A stretch of 64,000 bases of DNA from an uncultured Collinsella sp. (GCA_900757495.1 CAAENX010000005.1:1-64000), one strand, 5' to 3'; shown: positions 1 through 8,450, numbered from the stretch's first letter. Translations and numbers: made by a program. The notes: a model not told the origin generated them from the sequence alone.

Positions 1-125
1 TCATTGTCGCAGCCCCGACCCGCGGTCACGAGCGGGGGCTCCTATCTTTTTAGTGCCCTCGGATTGGGTCATAGTGTCTGTCGTTGCCAAAACAACGGCG
101 TCGCCTTGGTCCAGATATGGCACTT

Positions 126-215
126 GGGGACAGTCCTAGTCGTTGGGGACGTTCTTAAACGACTAGTCATTCAGGAACGTCCCCAACGACTACTCATTTA
201 AGTACGTCCCCAATG
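126..215. repeat. GGGGAC palindromic repeat, copy 1
   Basis: A perfect inverted repeat, GTTGGGGACGTTC (142-154) and GAACGTCCCCAAC (175-187), flanks a 20-nt spacer. A degenerate half copy follows to about 215, and a partial arm TTGGGGACAG lies just upstream. A second copy with the same spacer sits at 8602-8647, so this is a dispersed REP-like element. The first 300 bases hold no convincing gene. Confidence 0.75.
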
Positions 216-280
216 AGTACCCAATGAGTGTGTGGGCAAGCGGATTTTCCCGCTCGCCGATTTGTGTCTTGAAAAATGTA

Positions 281-298
281 TATAACGACTATAACGTA
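281..298 (+). promoter_or_regulatory. Tandem TATAACG motif before the DMT exporter
   Basis: TATAACGAC (281-289) is followed directly by TATAACGTA (290-298). The CGTTATA/TATAACG core recurs before the first PTS operon (1566-1574), the GntR gene at 7642 (7591-7599) and the third SIS gene (22112-22120). It may be a shared operator; the binding protein is unknown. Confidence 0.35.
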
Positions 299-336
299 GT
301 ATGAAACATATTGGAAACAATACCGAGGAGGCTGCG

Positions 337-1419
337 TTGAAGAAAAGCAATCTGGGCTATGTGCTGGTGCTAATCGCCGCGCTTATGTGGGGCAGCATCG
401 GAATCTTTGTAAACGGCATCTCGGCCATGGGCGTTTCGTCCCAGAGCATGGCTGCCTTTCGCTTGTTGGTCGGAGCGCTTATCTTGGCGCCGGTCCTGAT
501 GTTTATGGGCTGCCGTCCGGGTGAGGGGTCTACCGTGGCTCAGGGTCCGCTTGCCCTGTTCAGGGCAAGCCCTAAAGAGCTTGTTCCCTGCGCGCTTGTC
601 GGTATCGTCGGTTTGGCCGCCGCCAACACTTGCTATTACGAGTGCATGGGCGAGGTGGGCATGTCCACGGCCTCGGTGCTGCTCTACACCTCGCCGGTGT
701 TTGGCGTCATGCTCGGTCGCGTGCTTTATCGCGAGGACGTGACCCCCAACAAGCTCGTTGCCATTGTCTTTAACATCGTTGGCTGCGTGCTTGCAGTGAC
801 CAATGGCGACCTTTCCGGTTTCCATTTTTCGGTTTGGGGCGTCATATCGGGCGTGATTGCAGGCCTTTGTGGTGCGTCGCTCGCGGTGTTTAGCCGGATA
901 GCAACCAAGACGGTCCACCCGCTGGCTGTCACGTTTTGGGGCTTTGTTTTTGGCGGTGCGGTTATGGCGGCTATCGCGGCTCCGTGGCCGGATGTCGCCG
1001 CGGCAATGTCGCCACAGCTGCTGCTGCTGTTCCTTGGCTTTGGACTCATCCCCACAGCTGTGGCCTACATCTTATATATGCAGGGTCTGTCCATGGGGCT
1101 CGAGACATCGAAAGTTCCCGTCGTAATGTCATTCGAGACGGTCGTCACCGTACTGCTGGGCATTGGTGTCTACGCCGAGCCCGCCGGCGCGATCAAAGTC
1201 CTGGGCATCGTGCTGGTGCTCGCGTCCATCCTGATTATGAACACCGACTTCTCTAAGCTGCGCAACAGTGTGTTTGTCGGTCATGTCATTGAGAGCATGA
1301 CCTTTAAGCCCAACGCGTGGTGGACGGAGAAATCGCAGGACATGGATCTGTTTAAGGAGCGCACCGGCATCGCGCTGGAACCCACCGTGCAGGAAAGCCC
1401 CTGGTACTTCGTGCGATAG
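337..1419 (+). CDS. DMT/EamA family membrane transporter
   Basis: A drug/metabolite-superfamily exporter of about 360 residues with two EamA repeats and roughly ten hydrophobic segments. The LMWGSIGIF segment in the first helix and the duplicated helix pattern are typical of the family, whose members export metabolites or amino acids. I prefer the TTG at 337 because GAGGAG lies 6 nt upstream; the in-frame ATG at 301 has no Shine-Dalgarno sequence. The C-terminus carries an extra hydrophilic tail of about 55 residues beyond the last helix, longer than usual. The substrate cannot be predicted. It stands alone, 180 bp before the PTS operon, with TATAACG motifs upstream like those of that operon. 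Confidence 0.85.
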   Translation: MKKSNLGYVLVLIAALMWGSIGIFVNGISAMGVSSQSMAAFRLLVGALILAPVLMFMGCRPGEGSTVAQGPLALFRASPKELVPCALVGIVGLAAANTCYYECMGEVGMSTASVLLYTSPVFGVMLGRVLYREDVTPNKLVAIVFNIVGCVLAVTNGDLSGFHFSVWGVISGVIAGLCGASLAVFSRIATKTVHPLAVTFWGFVFGGAVMAAIAAPWPDVAAAMSPQLLLLFLGFGLIPTAVAYILYMQGLSMGLETSKVPVVMSFETVVTVLLGIGVYAEPAGAIKVLGIVLVLASILIMNTDFSKLRNSVFVGHVIESMTFKPNAWWTEKSQDMDLFKERTGIALEPTVQESPWYFVR

Positions 1420-1560
1420 AGGATTGCGCGCAGGGTCTGACCTGGGGTTATCCAGCCAGCGCCGGCCTACCCGGCCCCAACGTTTCAAGTGCGTTAAACC
1501 CGTCAACGGTCGATTTTCACCCGCGAACGGTCTTTATACTAATTAGCAATATAAGCAACG

Positions 1561-1586
1561 TATAAGACGTTATAATGACCATAACG
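1561..1586 (+). promoter_or_regulatory. Candidate operator of the first PTS operon
   Basis: TATAAGACGTTATA (1561-1574) is an inverted repeat (TATAA/TTATA), and ATAACG follows at 1581-1586. The 11-mer AAGACGTTATA occurs identically before the GntR gene at 7642. Lying just before the Shine-Dalgarno sequence of the EIIAB gene, it is placed for repression by that GntR protein (inference). Confidence 0.4.
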
Positions 1587-1602
1587 AAAAGGAGGAGGTA
1601 AG

Positions 1603-2526
1603 ATGAATCAGATCATTCTCGCATCTCATGGCGGCCTGGCCGCAGGCGCCAAAGACACGCTCGAGATGGTTCTCGGCGACGTGTCGAACGTCCACGTCGT
1701 GTCGCTTGCTCGTGACGACAAGGAGCCCATCACCAATAAGGTGGACGCCATGATCGCCACGTTCAACGCGGACGACACCGTCTATGTGCTGACCGATATG
1801 CTCGGCAGCTCGGTCAACAACAACATGGTCGAGCTTTCCAAGAACGGCACGAAGTTCACGGTTGTCAGCGGTTTCAACATCCCGCTGGCGCTCACGCTCG
1901 CTATGAGCCCCGTCCCCGTCAAGGGCGCCGAGCTCGCGGCCCTCATCAACGAGGCCCGCAACGGTCTGACCAACCCCAACGCACCGGCCCAGCCCGCCGC
2001 GGCTCCCGCCAAGAAGGCCAAGGCGTCCCGTCACAGCTCCGGTCCCGCCAAGATCGTCCTCGCACGTCTTGACTACCGTCTGCTGCACGGCCAGGTCGTC
2101 TTTACCTGGACCACCAAGGTTCAGGCCGAGCGCATCATCGTCGTCGACAACGCTGCCGCCAACGATGACATCAAGAAGGGCGCTCTTAAGCTGGCCAAGC
2201 CCCAGGGCGTGCGCCTGAACGTCTTCACCGTCGAGCGTGCCCTCGCCAAGATGGACAAGCTCAACACCCTCGGCGAGCGCGTCATGTTCGTCTTTGGCAA
2301 CACGGCCGAGATGCTGCAGTTCTGCCAGGGCTACAAGCTCGACGCCATCAACTTGGGCGCCACCGCCAACCACGACGGCGCCGATCAGGTCGGCGGCAAG
2401 GACAGCTCCGTCTTCCTCGACGCCACCCAGAAGGCCGACGTCAACCAGCTGCTCGACATGGGCATCAAGCTCTATGTCCAGCAGACCCCTACGTATCAGA
2501 GCGTCGACATCGACGCCAAGCTGTAA
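1603..2526 (+). CDS. PTS mannose-family fused EIIAB component
   Basis: A cytoplasmic phosphotransfer protein of 307 residues joining an EIIA(Man) domain (about 1-125) to an EIIB domain (about 149-307) through an Ala/Pro/Lys-rich linker (126-148). His9 in ILASHGG is the expected EIIA phosphorylation site, accepting phosphate from HPr. His162 in the RLLHGQV motif is the EIIB site that passes phosphate to sugar. A strong AAGGAGGAGG ribosome site precedes the ATG. It is the first gene of an EIIAB-EIIC-EIID-SIS cluster. The FrlB-like SIS partner suggests an Amadori substrate (fructoselysine or glucoselysine) rather than mannose; that substrate is inferred from context only. Confidence 0.93.
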   Translation: MNQIILASHGGLAAGAKDTLEMVLGDVSNVHVVSLARDDKEPITNKVDAMIATFNADDTVYVLTDMLGSSVNNNMVELSKNGTKFTVVSGFNIPLALTLAMSPVPVKGAELAALINEARNGLTNPNAPAQPAAAPAKKAKASRHSSGPAKIVLARLDYRLLHGQVVFTWTTKVQAERIIVVDNAAANDDIKKGALKLAKPQGVRLNVFTVERALAKMDKLNTLGERVMFVFGNTAEMLQFCQGYKLDAINLGATANHDGADQVGGKDSSVFLDATQKADVNQLLDMGIKLYVQQTPTYQSVDIDAKL

Positions 2527-2562
2527 TCAACCAGGCTTTTGCCTGACTGAAAGGAGAAGGGT

Positions 2563-3357
2563 ATGAATACGTTCATCAGTGCGGTGCTCGTCGGCCTCGT
2601 CGGCGTGTTCTGCATGTGGGACTCCCGCCTGCTCGGTCGTCTTAACTTCGAGCAGCCCCTCGTTGGCGCTACGCTCGTCGGTCTGCTGCTGGGCGATGTG
2701 CCCACCGGCCTTGCCGTCGGTGCCGCCGTCGAGCTCGTGTCCATGGGCCTGGTGCAGGTCGGCGCCGCCGTTCCGCCCGATATGGTCCTGGGCGGCATCG
2801 TGGCCGCTGCCTTTGCGTGCCTGACCGATGCTTCCGCCGAGACCGCCATGACGATCGCCATCCCGGTCGCCGTCCTGGGTCAGCTCCTCGGCATCGTGTT
2901 CCGTTCCATCATCGCCGCCCTCACCCATGTGGCAGATAGCGCGATCGATAACGGAAAGTTCAAGACCGCCTACCGTATGCACATCTGCGCCGGCTCCGGT
3001 CTGTACGCCGTCATGTACTTCCTGCCGATCTTCCTCGCCGTCTTTGTTGGCACCGACCTGGTTCAGGCCATCGTCAACATGGTTCCCGAGTGGCTGTCCA
3101 CTGGTCTTAACGTTTCGACCAAGATCATGACCGCCTACGGCTTGGCCCTGCTGCTCACCATGATGATCAAGAAGGGTATGACTCCGTTCCTGTTCATCGG
3201 TTTCCTGCTCGCCGCTTACCTCAACCTGTCCGTCATCGCGGTCGCTCTGATCGGTGTGTGCCTGGCTGTCGTCTTCATGGGCTTCAAGTTCAACGGTTCC
3301 CATGCAGCCGCCGGTGTCGATTCCGACTACGATCCGCTCGAAGACGACGAAGACTAA
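2563..3357 (+). CDS. PTS mannose-family EIIC permease component
   Basis: An integral membrane subunit of 264 residues that forms the sugar channel together with EIID. Conserved family features include the repeated small-residue helix VGLLLGDVPTGLAVGAAVEL and an acidic C-terminus ending DPLEDDED. The gene starts 36 nt after EIIAB behind AAAGGAGAAGGG and ends 13 nt before EIID. Length is normal for the family (about 250-270). Confidence 0.93.
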   Translation: MNTFISAVLVGLVGVFCMWDSRLLGRLNFEQPLVGATLVGLLLGDVPTGLAVGAAVELVSMGLVQVGAAVPPDMVLGGIVAAAFACLTDASAETAMTIAIPVAVLGQLLGIVFRSIIAALTHVADSAIDNGKFKTAYRMHICAGSGLYAVMYFLPIFLAVFVGTDLVQAIVNMVPEWLSTGLNVSTKIMTAYGLALLLTMMIKKGMTPFLFIGFLLAAYLNLSVIAVALIGVCLAVVFMGFKFNGSHAAAGVDSDYDPLEDDED

Positions 3358-3370
3358 GGAGGAACACACT

Positions 3371-4204
3371 ATGGCAACCGCAACCAAGGACGTGTCCCTG
3401 AACAAGAAGGTCAGCCAGTTCTTCTGGCGCTCCTGGGCCATCCAGGCCTCTTGGAACTACGAGCGTCAGATGAACATGGGCTTCCTCTACGGTATGGTTC
3501 CCACGCTCGATCGCCTCTATCCGGATGAGTCCGACCCCAAGCAGCTTGCTGCTAAGAAAGAGGCTTACCACCGTCACATGGCGTTCTACAACTGCACCCC
3601 GCAGACGAGCGCCTTCATCCTAGGCCTCACCGCCTCCATGGAGGAGGAGTACGCCAGGGATCCCGAAAACTTCGATCCCGATTCGATCAACGCGGTCAAG
3701 ACCTCCCTTATGGGTCCGCTTTCCGGCATCGGTGACTCCTTCTTCCAGGGCACCATCCGCGTTATCGCCTTTGGCCTGGGCGTTCAGCTGGCTCAGCAGG
3801 GCTCCATCATGGGCCCGATCCTGGCCATGCTCATCTCCATCGTCCCCTCTGTGCTGATCACCTGGTTCGCAGCCAAGATGGGCTATCAGGGCGGCCACGA
3901 GTACCTGAGCAAGCTTCAGGGCGGCGACCTCATGGAGAAGCTCATGTATGTCTGCGGCATCGTGGGTCTTATGTCCGTGGGCGGCATGATCGCTACGCTG
4001 ATTGGCGCCACCACCCCGCTGCAGTTCGCTGAGGGCACCGTCGTTATCCAGGACATCCTGGACGGCATGATGCCCCAGATGATTTCCCTTGGCCTCACCG
4101 GCCTTATGTACTGGCTCATCAAGAAGAACGTCAACACCGGTTGGCTTCTCGTGATCGCCATCGTGGGCGGCATCGCCCTCTCCGCGGCCGGCATCCTGGC
4201 CTAG
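3371..4204 (+). CDS. PTS mannose-family EIID permease component
   Basis: A membrane subunit of 277 residues and partner of EIIC. The family signature is clear: FWRSWAIQASWNYERQMNMG near the N-terminus and the MGPLSGIGDSFFQG motif in the middle, followed by four or five C-terminal helices. The ATG at 3371 follows AAGGAGG with good spacing; longer readings into the EIIC gene lack a ribosome site. The stop is followed by an inverted repeat and a REP-like hairpin before the SIS gene. Confidence 0.93.
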   Translation: MATATKDVSLNKKVSQFFWRSWAIQASWNYERQMNMGFLYGMVPTLDRLYPDESDPKQLAAKKEAYHRHMAFYNCTPQTSAFILGLTASMEEEYARDPENFDPDSINAVKTSLMGPLSGIGDSFFQGTIRVIAFGLGVQLAQQGSIMGPILAMLISIVPSVLITWFAAKMGYQGGHEYLSKLQGGDLMEKLMYVCGIVGLMSVGGMIATLIGATTPLQFAEGTVVIQDILDGMMPQMISLGLTGLMYWLIKKNVNTGWLLVIAIVGGIALSAAGILA

Positions 4205-4239
4205 TCGCGGCCAAGCGCCTAACCGCTTTCCCCCGGGGG

Positions 4240-4269
4240 CCTGCCTGGCATCCCATACCCCAGGCAGGC
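4240..4269 (+). terminator. Stem-loop after EIID
   Basis: GCCTGCCTGG (4240-4249) pairs perfectly with CCAGGCAGGC (4260-4269) around a 10-nt loop. The U-run is weak, so it may be a partial terminator or an mRNA-stabilising hairpin that sets the ratio between the permease and the SIS enzyme. Confidence 0.5.
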
Positions 4270-4280
4270 TTCCATCCCTA

Positions 4281-4311
4281 TGCGTGACAATGGGACAGCC
4301 CCTTTGTCGCA
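4281..4311. repeat. GACAA-GGGACAG REP-like hairpin
   Basis: Imperfect palindrome with arms TGCGTGACAATGGG and CCCCTTTGTCGCA around ACAG. The GGGACAG core also appears in the elements at 5488-5532, 15753-15797 and 16555-16589, which look like related intergenic repeats. Confidence 0.5.
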
Positions 4312-4402
4312 TCCTCAACGGGCCGGCGATTCGGTCCAAACTACGGTAACCCTGCGAGCGTCCGGCAATGTGGCGCCGCAAAAATCGAAAGGAATGTGTC
4401 AG

Positions 4403-5386
4403 ATGTACGAGATCGACCTTAACCTCCCTAAGCAGATCGTCGCTGACGTCCTGTCCAACCACGAGATCCACAGCGTCGCCTTCGTCGGCTGCGGTGCTTC
4501 CATGTCCGACCTTTACCCCGCCAAGTACTTCCTGGCCAACAACACGGACAAGCTGAACGTTCAGATCTTCACCGCTAACGAGTTCAACTACGACACGCCT
4601 TCCTGGGTCAACGAGCACACCTTCGTGATTACCTGCTCCCTCGGTGGCTCCACGCCCGAGACCGTCGAGGCCAACAAGACCGCCAAGAAGCACAACTGCC
4701 CGGTCGTCTCCCTCACCAACAAGGCTGGCTCCGCTCTGACCGTCGACGCCGACCACGTCATCGTCCACGGCTTCCACGCCAACTACGCTGCCAAGTGCGA
4801 GAAGCCCGGCTACGCCATCGCTCTTGCTGTCGAGATCCTTCAGCAGACCGAGGGCTATGACCACTACGAGGACATGATCACCGGCCTCACCAATGTCTTC
4901 GAGCTCTGCGAGAACGCCGCTCAGTCCGCCAAGGGCCTGGCCAAGCAGTTCGCCCAGGACTTCAAGGACGACAAGATGATCTACTTCATGGCTTCCGGTG
5001 CCTCCGAGAAGATGGCTTATTCTCACGCCGCCTTCCTGTTCACCGAGATGCAGTGGATCGACGCCGCCGCCTACAACACCGGCGAGTACTTCCACGGCCC
5101 GTTCGAGGTTTCCACCGAGGGTAAGCCCTACGTCTTCTTCATGTCCGATGGCGCCACCCGTCCGATGGACGCCCGCGCCCTCACCTTCCTGCAGCGCATG
5201 GGCGCCAAGGTCGCTCTGATCGACTCCAAGGACTACGGCCTGGCCGACGCCGTGCCGGCAAGCGTCGTCACCTACTTCAACCCGCTGCTGCACCTCGCCG
5301 TTATGCGCGAGTACGGCAACCAGATCGCCGAGGCCCGTCAGCACCCGCTGACCATGCGTCGCTACATGTGGAAGCTTTCCTACTAA
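4403..5386 (+). CDS. SIS-domain sugar-phosphate deglycase, FrlB-like (first copy)
   Basis: A cytoplasmic protein of 327 residues with two sugar isomerase (SIS) domains. The N-terminal SIS domain shows AFVGCGASMSD and a later SLGGSTPET phosphosugar-binding loop. The C-terminal half has GEYFHGPFE and ends RRYMWKLSY, the pattern of fructoselysine-6-phosphate deglycase (FrlB: HGP-E motif, RRYY-Y end). The expected reaction splits a 6-phosphorylated Amadori compound to glucose-6-phosphate and an amine, after PTS phosphorylation by the genes upstream. The ATG at 4403 is used because GAAAGGA lies about 10 nt before it. An aminotransferase-like isomerase (AgaS type) is the main alternative. Confidence 0.82.
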   Translation: MYEIDLNLPKQIVADVLSNHEIHSVAFVGCGASMSDLYPAKYFLANNTDKLNVQIFTANEFNYDTPSWVNEHTFVITCSLGGSTPETVEANKTAKKHNCPVVSLTNKAGSALTVDADHVIVHGFHANYAAKCEKPGYAIALAVEILQQTEGYDHYEDMITGLTNVFELCENAAQSAKGLAKQFAQDFKDDKMIYFMASGASEKMAYSHAAFLFTEMQWIDAAAYNTGEYFHGPFEVSTEGKPYVFFMSDGATRPMDARALTFLQRMGAKVALIDSKDYGLADAVPASVVTYFNPLLHLAVMREYGNQIAEARQHPLTMRRYMWKLSY

Positions 5387-5419
5387 TCACAAGTAAGTAG
5401 ACCTTACAGGTTGATTGAG

Positions 5420-5452
5420 AGGGGATGGGGTTTGCGCCCCGTCCCCTTTTTT
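5420..5452 (+). terminator. Intrinsic terminator of the first PTS/SIS operon
   Basis: AGGGGATGGGG (5420-5430) pairs with CCCCGTCCCCT (5437-5447) and is followed by a run of six T. A clear rho-independent terminator 34 nt after the SIS stop. Confidence 0.85.
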
Positions 5453-5487
5453 GCTCTGGGGAGGGCGCGCCCGTCGCGCCGCAAAAC

Positions 5488-5532
5488 CCCAGATAAAACC
5501 TACCAAAATAAACCTGTCCCTTTTTGGCAGGT
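5488..5532. repeat. 45-nt dispersed repeat, copy 1
   Basis: This 45-nt stretch recurs, reverse-complemented and with only two or three differences, at 15753-15797. It folds as CCTACCAAAA / TTTTGGCAGG with one mismatch around AAACCTGTCCC. It lies in the 5' leader of the HAD gene, close to its ribosome site. Confidence 0.7.
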
Positions 5533-5546
5533 GGGAGGAGATACGT

Positions 5547-6176
5547 ATGATCAAGGCAGTGCTGTTTGACATGGACGGCGTGCTGGTCGATACCGAGTGG
5601 TTCTACAACCGCCGTCGCGTGGCGTTTATGGAAGAGAAGGGGTTCCACTTTGACGAGATCCCCGATCTTTCGGGGTCTAACGAGCCCGCCATTTGGGAGA
5701 CGCTGGTTCCCGACGATATTGAGCTGCGCGAGCGCCTGCGCGTGGAGTACAAGCAGGTCTACAGCCCGGACCACCCCGTTCCGTATGCCGAGCTGCTCAA
5801 CGAGCAGACGGAGCCGGTGATGCGCGAGCTGCACGAGCGCGGCGTGAAGTGTGCAATCGCGAGCTCGTCGTATCGTGAGTTGATTGACGAGCTGGTGGAG
5901 ATCGCCGGTATCGCCGATGTGCTGGATTACACCATCAGCGGTCACGAGTGCAGTGCGTTTAAGCCCGACCCCGAGATCTACCTGCGTGTCATGGAGGCGC
6001 TGGATGTTGAGCCGTCCGAGTGCCTGGTTATCGAGGACTCGCCGTTGGGCATCGAGGCCGGCAAGCGCTCCGGCGCCCGCGTCCTGGCGCTGCGCCCGCA
6101 CGAGGGCGTCAACCTGGATCAGTCCGCCGCTGATGCCATCATCGATAGCCTCGCCGACATTCTGACCGCTTTATAG
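5547..6176 (+). CDS. HAD-superfamily phosphatase / beta-phosphoglucomutase-like protein
   Basis: A cytoplasmic hydrolase of 209 residues. Motif I is VLFDMDGVLVDTE with Asp8 and Asp10 (nucleophile and acid/base); motif II is SSSYRE near residue 111; motif III/IV gives the HECSAFKPDPEIY lysine and VIEDSPLGIEA acidic pair. The helical cap after motif I places it in the beta-phosphoglucomutase/phosphatase subfamily. The ATG at 5547 follows GGGAGGAG. It stands behind the terminator of the PTS/SIS operon, so it may be separately expressed. The substrate, probably a sugar phosphate, is not determinable. Confidence 0.88.
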   Translation: MIKAVLFDMDGVLVDTEWFYNRRRVAFMEEKGFHFDEIPDLSGSNEPAIWETLVPDDIELRERLRVEYKQVYSPDHPVPYAELLNEQTEPVMRELHERGVKCAIASSSYRELIDELVEIAGIADVLDYTISGHECSAFKPDPEIYLRVMEALDVEPSECLVIEDSPLGIEAGKRSGARVLALRPHEGVNLDQSAADAIIDSLADILTAL

Positions 6177-6272
6177 CGTCAATTCGCTACGAGAAGTACC
6201 GATTCACGCGTCTTTTGCGGCAGATCGGCTCATTTTGGCTTCGATTTGATCCGTTTGGCTCCGATTCAGACT

Positions 6273-6391
6273 AAGTGAGTAGACTTTTCAGCTCAGGCAG
6301 AGCACAAAGCGAATCTGCCTTAGTAAAACTGCAGGTCACAGAGGTGGCTGTTTTGGGTGTGCTCGACAGGTCGCGAATAGTCTACTCACTT
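6273..6391. repeat. 119-bp element with 13-bp terminal inverted repeats
   Basis: AAGTGAGTAGACT (6273-6285) and AGTCTACTCACTT (6379-6391) are perfect 13-bp terminal inverted repeats around a noncoding centre. No transposase and no clear target duplication is seen. A related AAGTAAGTAGACCTT occurs at about 5393. It is MITE-like and fills most of the 350-bp gap between the HAD and YitT genes. Confidence 0.6.
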
Positions 6392-6529
6392 GGAATTTGG
6401 GCTCTTTGGTTGGGGAGATGCTGGCTCGTTTTGGTTGTCGAGAGCGGGTGAATTGAAGCGCCCTTTCGCGCTCCATGCTACAATCGCCGACATGCCCCAC
6501 AACTACATCTGCCTCCGAAAGGAGCCTAC

Positions 6530-7537
6530 GTGGCGAACGCCATCGATCAGCTCACGGACCGCGTGCTCGTGCTCGGCCGCCTTACCATTGTCCGCCGCGC
6601 CATCACTGCTGTGGCGGTCACAATTTCCGCCGTTCTCCAGACATTCCTGATCCAGGCGTTCATTCGCCCCGCCGACCTGCTTCCGAGCGGTCTCACCGGC
6701 GTCGCGGTCCTGCTCGATCGCGTTACCTCGCTCGGCGGCGTTCATATCGACATCTCGCTCGGCATGCTCGCGCTCAACATCCCCGTGGCGCTTCTGTGTT
6801 GGAGCGGCATCAGCAGGCGCTTCGTCATCTTCTCGATGATGCAGGTCGTGCTTTCGTCGCTGTTTCTCAATATCTTTCACTTCGCCCCGTTTTTGGGCGA
6901 CAAGATCATGCTCATCATTTTTGGCGGCGTGGTCTCGGGTCTGGGCGCTGCCATTGCGCTTAAGTCCGGCGCATCCACCGGCGGTACCGACTTTATCGCG
7001 CTGTGGGTTTCCAACCACACGGGCAAGACCATCTGGGGCGTCATCTTTGGCTTTAACTGTTTTATCCTGGCGATCTTTGGCTTTATGTTTGGCTGGGACA
7101 ATGCGGCGTATTCTATCGTGTTCCAGTTTATTTCGACCAAGACCATCGACAGCTTCTACCGTCGCTACGACCGCGTGACGCTGCAGATCACGACGCGCAA
7201 GGCCGACGAGGTCATGAACGCCTATATCGACCATTTTCAGCACGGCATCAGCTGCGCCGAGGTCGTTGGCGGATACAGCCGCGAAAAGATGTACCTGCTG
7301 CACACCGTTGTCTCGACCTACGAGAGCCAGGACATCATCAAGTTGGTGTGCGACATTGATCCCGGCGCCGTGATCAATGTGTTCCACACGCTTAACTTTG
7401 TGGGCGGCTGGTGGGGCGGCCATGTCGACGAGCCCATGCCCACGGCCGTTCCCGATCCCGACAAGCCCGCGCGCATGGCCAGCAGGCAGGCCCGTCTGCA
7501 CGATCAGGAAAGCTTGCAGCAGGACGACGGCAAGTAA
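6530..7537 (+). CDS. YitT family membrane protein (DUF161 plus DUF2179)
   Basis: A protein of 335 residues. The N-terminal half has five to six membrane segments of the YitT/DUF161 type, including PADLLPSGLTGVA and the SGASTGGTDFIAL motif that marks the family. The C-terminal DUF2179 domain (about 205-300) is soluble and follows RVTLQITTRKADEVM. A charged tail ends the protein. The GTG start at 6530 has AAAGGAG 5 nt upstream. YitT proteins are widespread but their role is not firmly known; transport has been suggested. A TGCTACAAT (6476-6484) is a possible extended -10 element. The gene stands alone between two repeats and a regulator. Confidence 0.9.
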   Translation: MANAIDQLTDRVLVLGRLTIVRRAITAVAVTISAVLQTFLIQAFIRPADLLPSGLTGVAVLLDRVTSLGGVHIDISLGMLALNIPVALLCWSGISRRFVIFSMMQVVLSSLFLNIFHFAPFLGDKIMLIIFGGVVSGLGAAIALKSGASTGGTDFIALWVSNHTGKTIWGVIFGFNCFILAIFGFMFGWDNAAYSIVFQFISTKTIDSFYRRYDRVTLQITTRKADEVMNAYIDHFQHGISCAEVVGGYSREKMYLLHTVVSTYESQDIIKLVCDIDPGAVINVFHTLNFVGGWWGGHVDEPMPTAVPDPDKPARMASRQARLHDQESLQQDDGK

Positions 7538-7588
7538 AGATTTGCTGTATGCGGTGTATCGTTTTATCAAACTAAGGTAACATATAAA

Positions 7589-7604
7589 AAGACGTTATAT
7601 ACGT
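7589..7604 (+). promoter_or_regulatory. Candidate operator of the GntR gene
   Basis: AAGACGTTATA (7589-7599) is identical to the motif before the first PTS operon, and ACGTTATATACGT here is nearly palindromic. This suggests that the GntR protein encoded just downstream controls both itself and the PTS operon at 1603. Confidence 0.4.
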
Positions 7605-7641
7605 ATTAGTTATTTCGATATTTTGATAAGAGTGATCAGAT

Positions 7642-8361
7642 ATGCCAGCGCCCAAAAATGCACCGCTTTACCAGCAGATTTACGACGAGATCAAGGACGC
7701 GATTGAGAAAGGTGTTTATGCACCAAAGGAGCGCATTCCATCTGAGCTTGAGCTTGCCGAACAGTATGAGGTGAGCCGCATTACGGTGCGTCGCGCCGTC
7801 GAGGAGCTGTGCTCCGATGGCTACCTGGTTAAGCAGCAGGGCCGCGGCACCTTTGTCTCCACGCCGCACATCAACCGCCAGTTCCACGCCTCGACGCTGC
7901 AGACGTTCACCGAGCTTTGCGCCGATAACGGCATGAAGGCGGGCGCGCATGTGATCGATTGCCAGATTGTGCCAGCGCGCCAAAACGAGATGGAATTCTT
8001 TGGTCTGCAGAAGGATGCGCTGCTGCTGCATATTAAGCGCGTGCGCACGGCCGACGGCGAGCCCATCTTTGAGGAAAACATCTTTGTGCCGTTTGATGCA
8101 TACCGCGAGCTGTTGACGGCAGATCTTGAGGACAAGTCGATTTTTGCCGAGGTCGAGCGTGTTGGCGGAACGCCGATTGTCTCGGTTGGCTACCGCACGG
8201 TCGAGGCCGTTCGCGCCAATGCCGAGCAGGCGGCTGAGCTGGGCATTGCTCCGCACGATCCGCTGCTCAACCTGCGTGCCGGCTTTATCGGCCCCAATGG
8301 CGAGCCGGTCCTGATGGGTAAGCAGTACTACGTGGGTAGCCGTTACGTCATGGTGATGTAA
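7642..8361 (+). CDS. GntR/HutC family transcriptional regulator (first copy)
   Basis: A DNA-binding repressor of 239 residues. The winged helix (about 5-72) reads PLYQQIYDEIKDAIEKGVYA, then the IPSELELAEQYEVSRITVRRA recognition region and GRGTFV wing. The UTRA effector domain (about 90-235) ends GKQYYVGSRYVM, as in HutC/FrlR-type sensors of phosphorylated sugars. It is about 43% identical by eye to the regulator at 10728, with the same length and ending. The shared AAGACGTTATA motif links it to the PTS operon at 1603, 6 kb away. Confidence 0.93.
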   Translation: MPAPKNAPLYQQIYDEIKDAIEKGVYAPKERIPSELELAEQYEVSRITVRRAVEELCSDGYLVKQQGRGTFVSTPHINRQFHASTLQTFTELCADNGMKAGAHVIDCQIVPARQNEMEFFGLQKDALLLHIKRVRTADGEPIFEENIFVPFDAYRELLTADLEDKSIFAEVERVGGTPIVSVGYRTVEAVRANAEQAAELGIAPHDPLLNLRAGFIGPNGEPVLMGKQYYVGSRYVMVM

Positions 8362-8389
8362 GTTACGCGGTTTTACCAAACCGCGTAAC
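8362..8389 (+). terminator. Perfect 12-bp stem-loop after GntR
   Basis: GTTACGCGGTTT (8362-8373) and AAACCGCGTAAC (8378-8389) form a perfect 12-bp stem with a 4-nt loop directly after the stop codon. There is no T-run, so it may act with the following element or in a Rho-dependent way. Confidence 0.5.
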
Positions 8390-8450
8390 CAGTCGACGCT
8401 GCACCCTTGGTTCCGCCGTTCTAGCGAACGCCGTAACGGCTCGACGCTGC

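Noticed and set aside
1..201. A 65-codon frame at the window start
   Set aside because: It overlaps a palindromic repeat, starts at TTG without ribosome site and has no recognisable protein features.
4280..4402. N-terminal extension of the first SIS protein
   Set aside because: The extra 41 codons pass through a REP-like hairpin and have no ribosome site; ATG 4403 has one.
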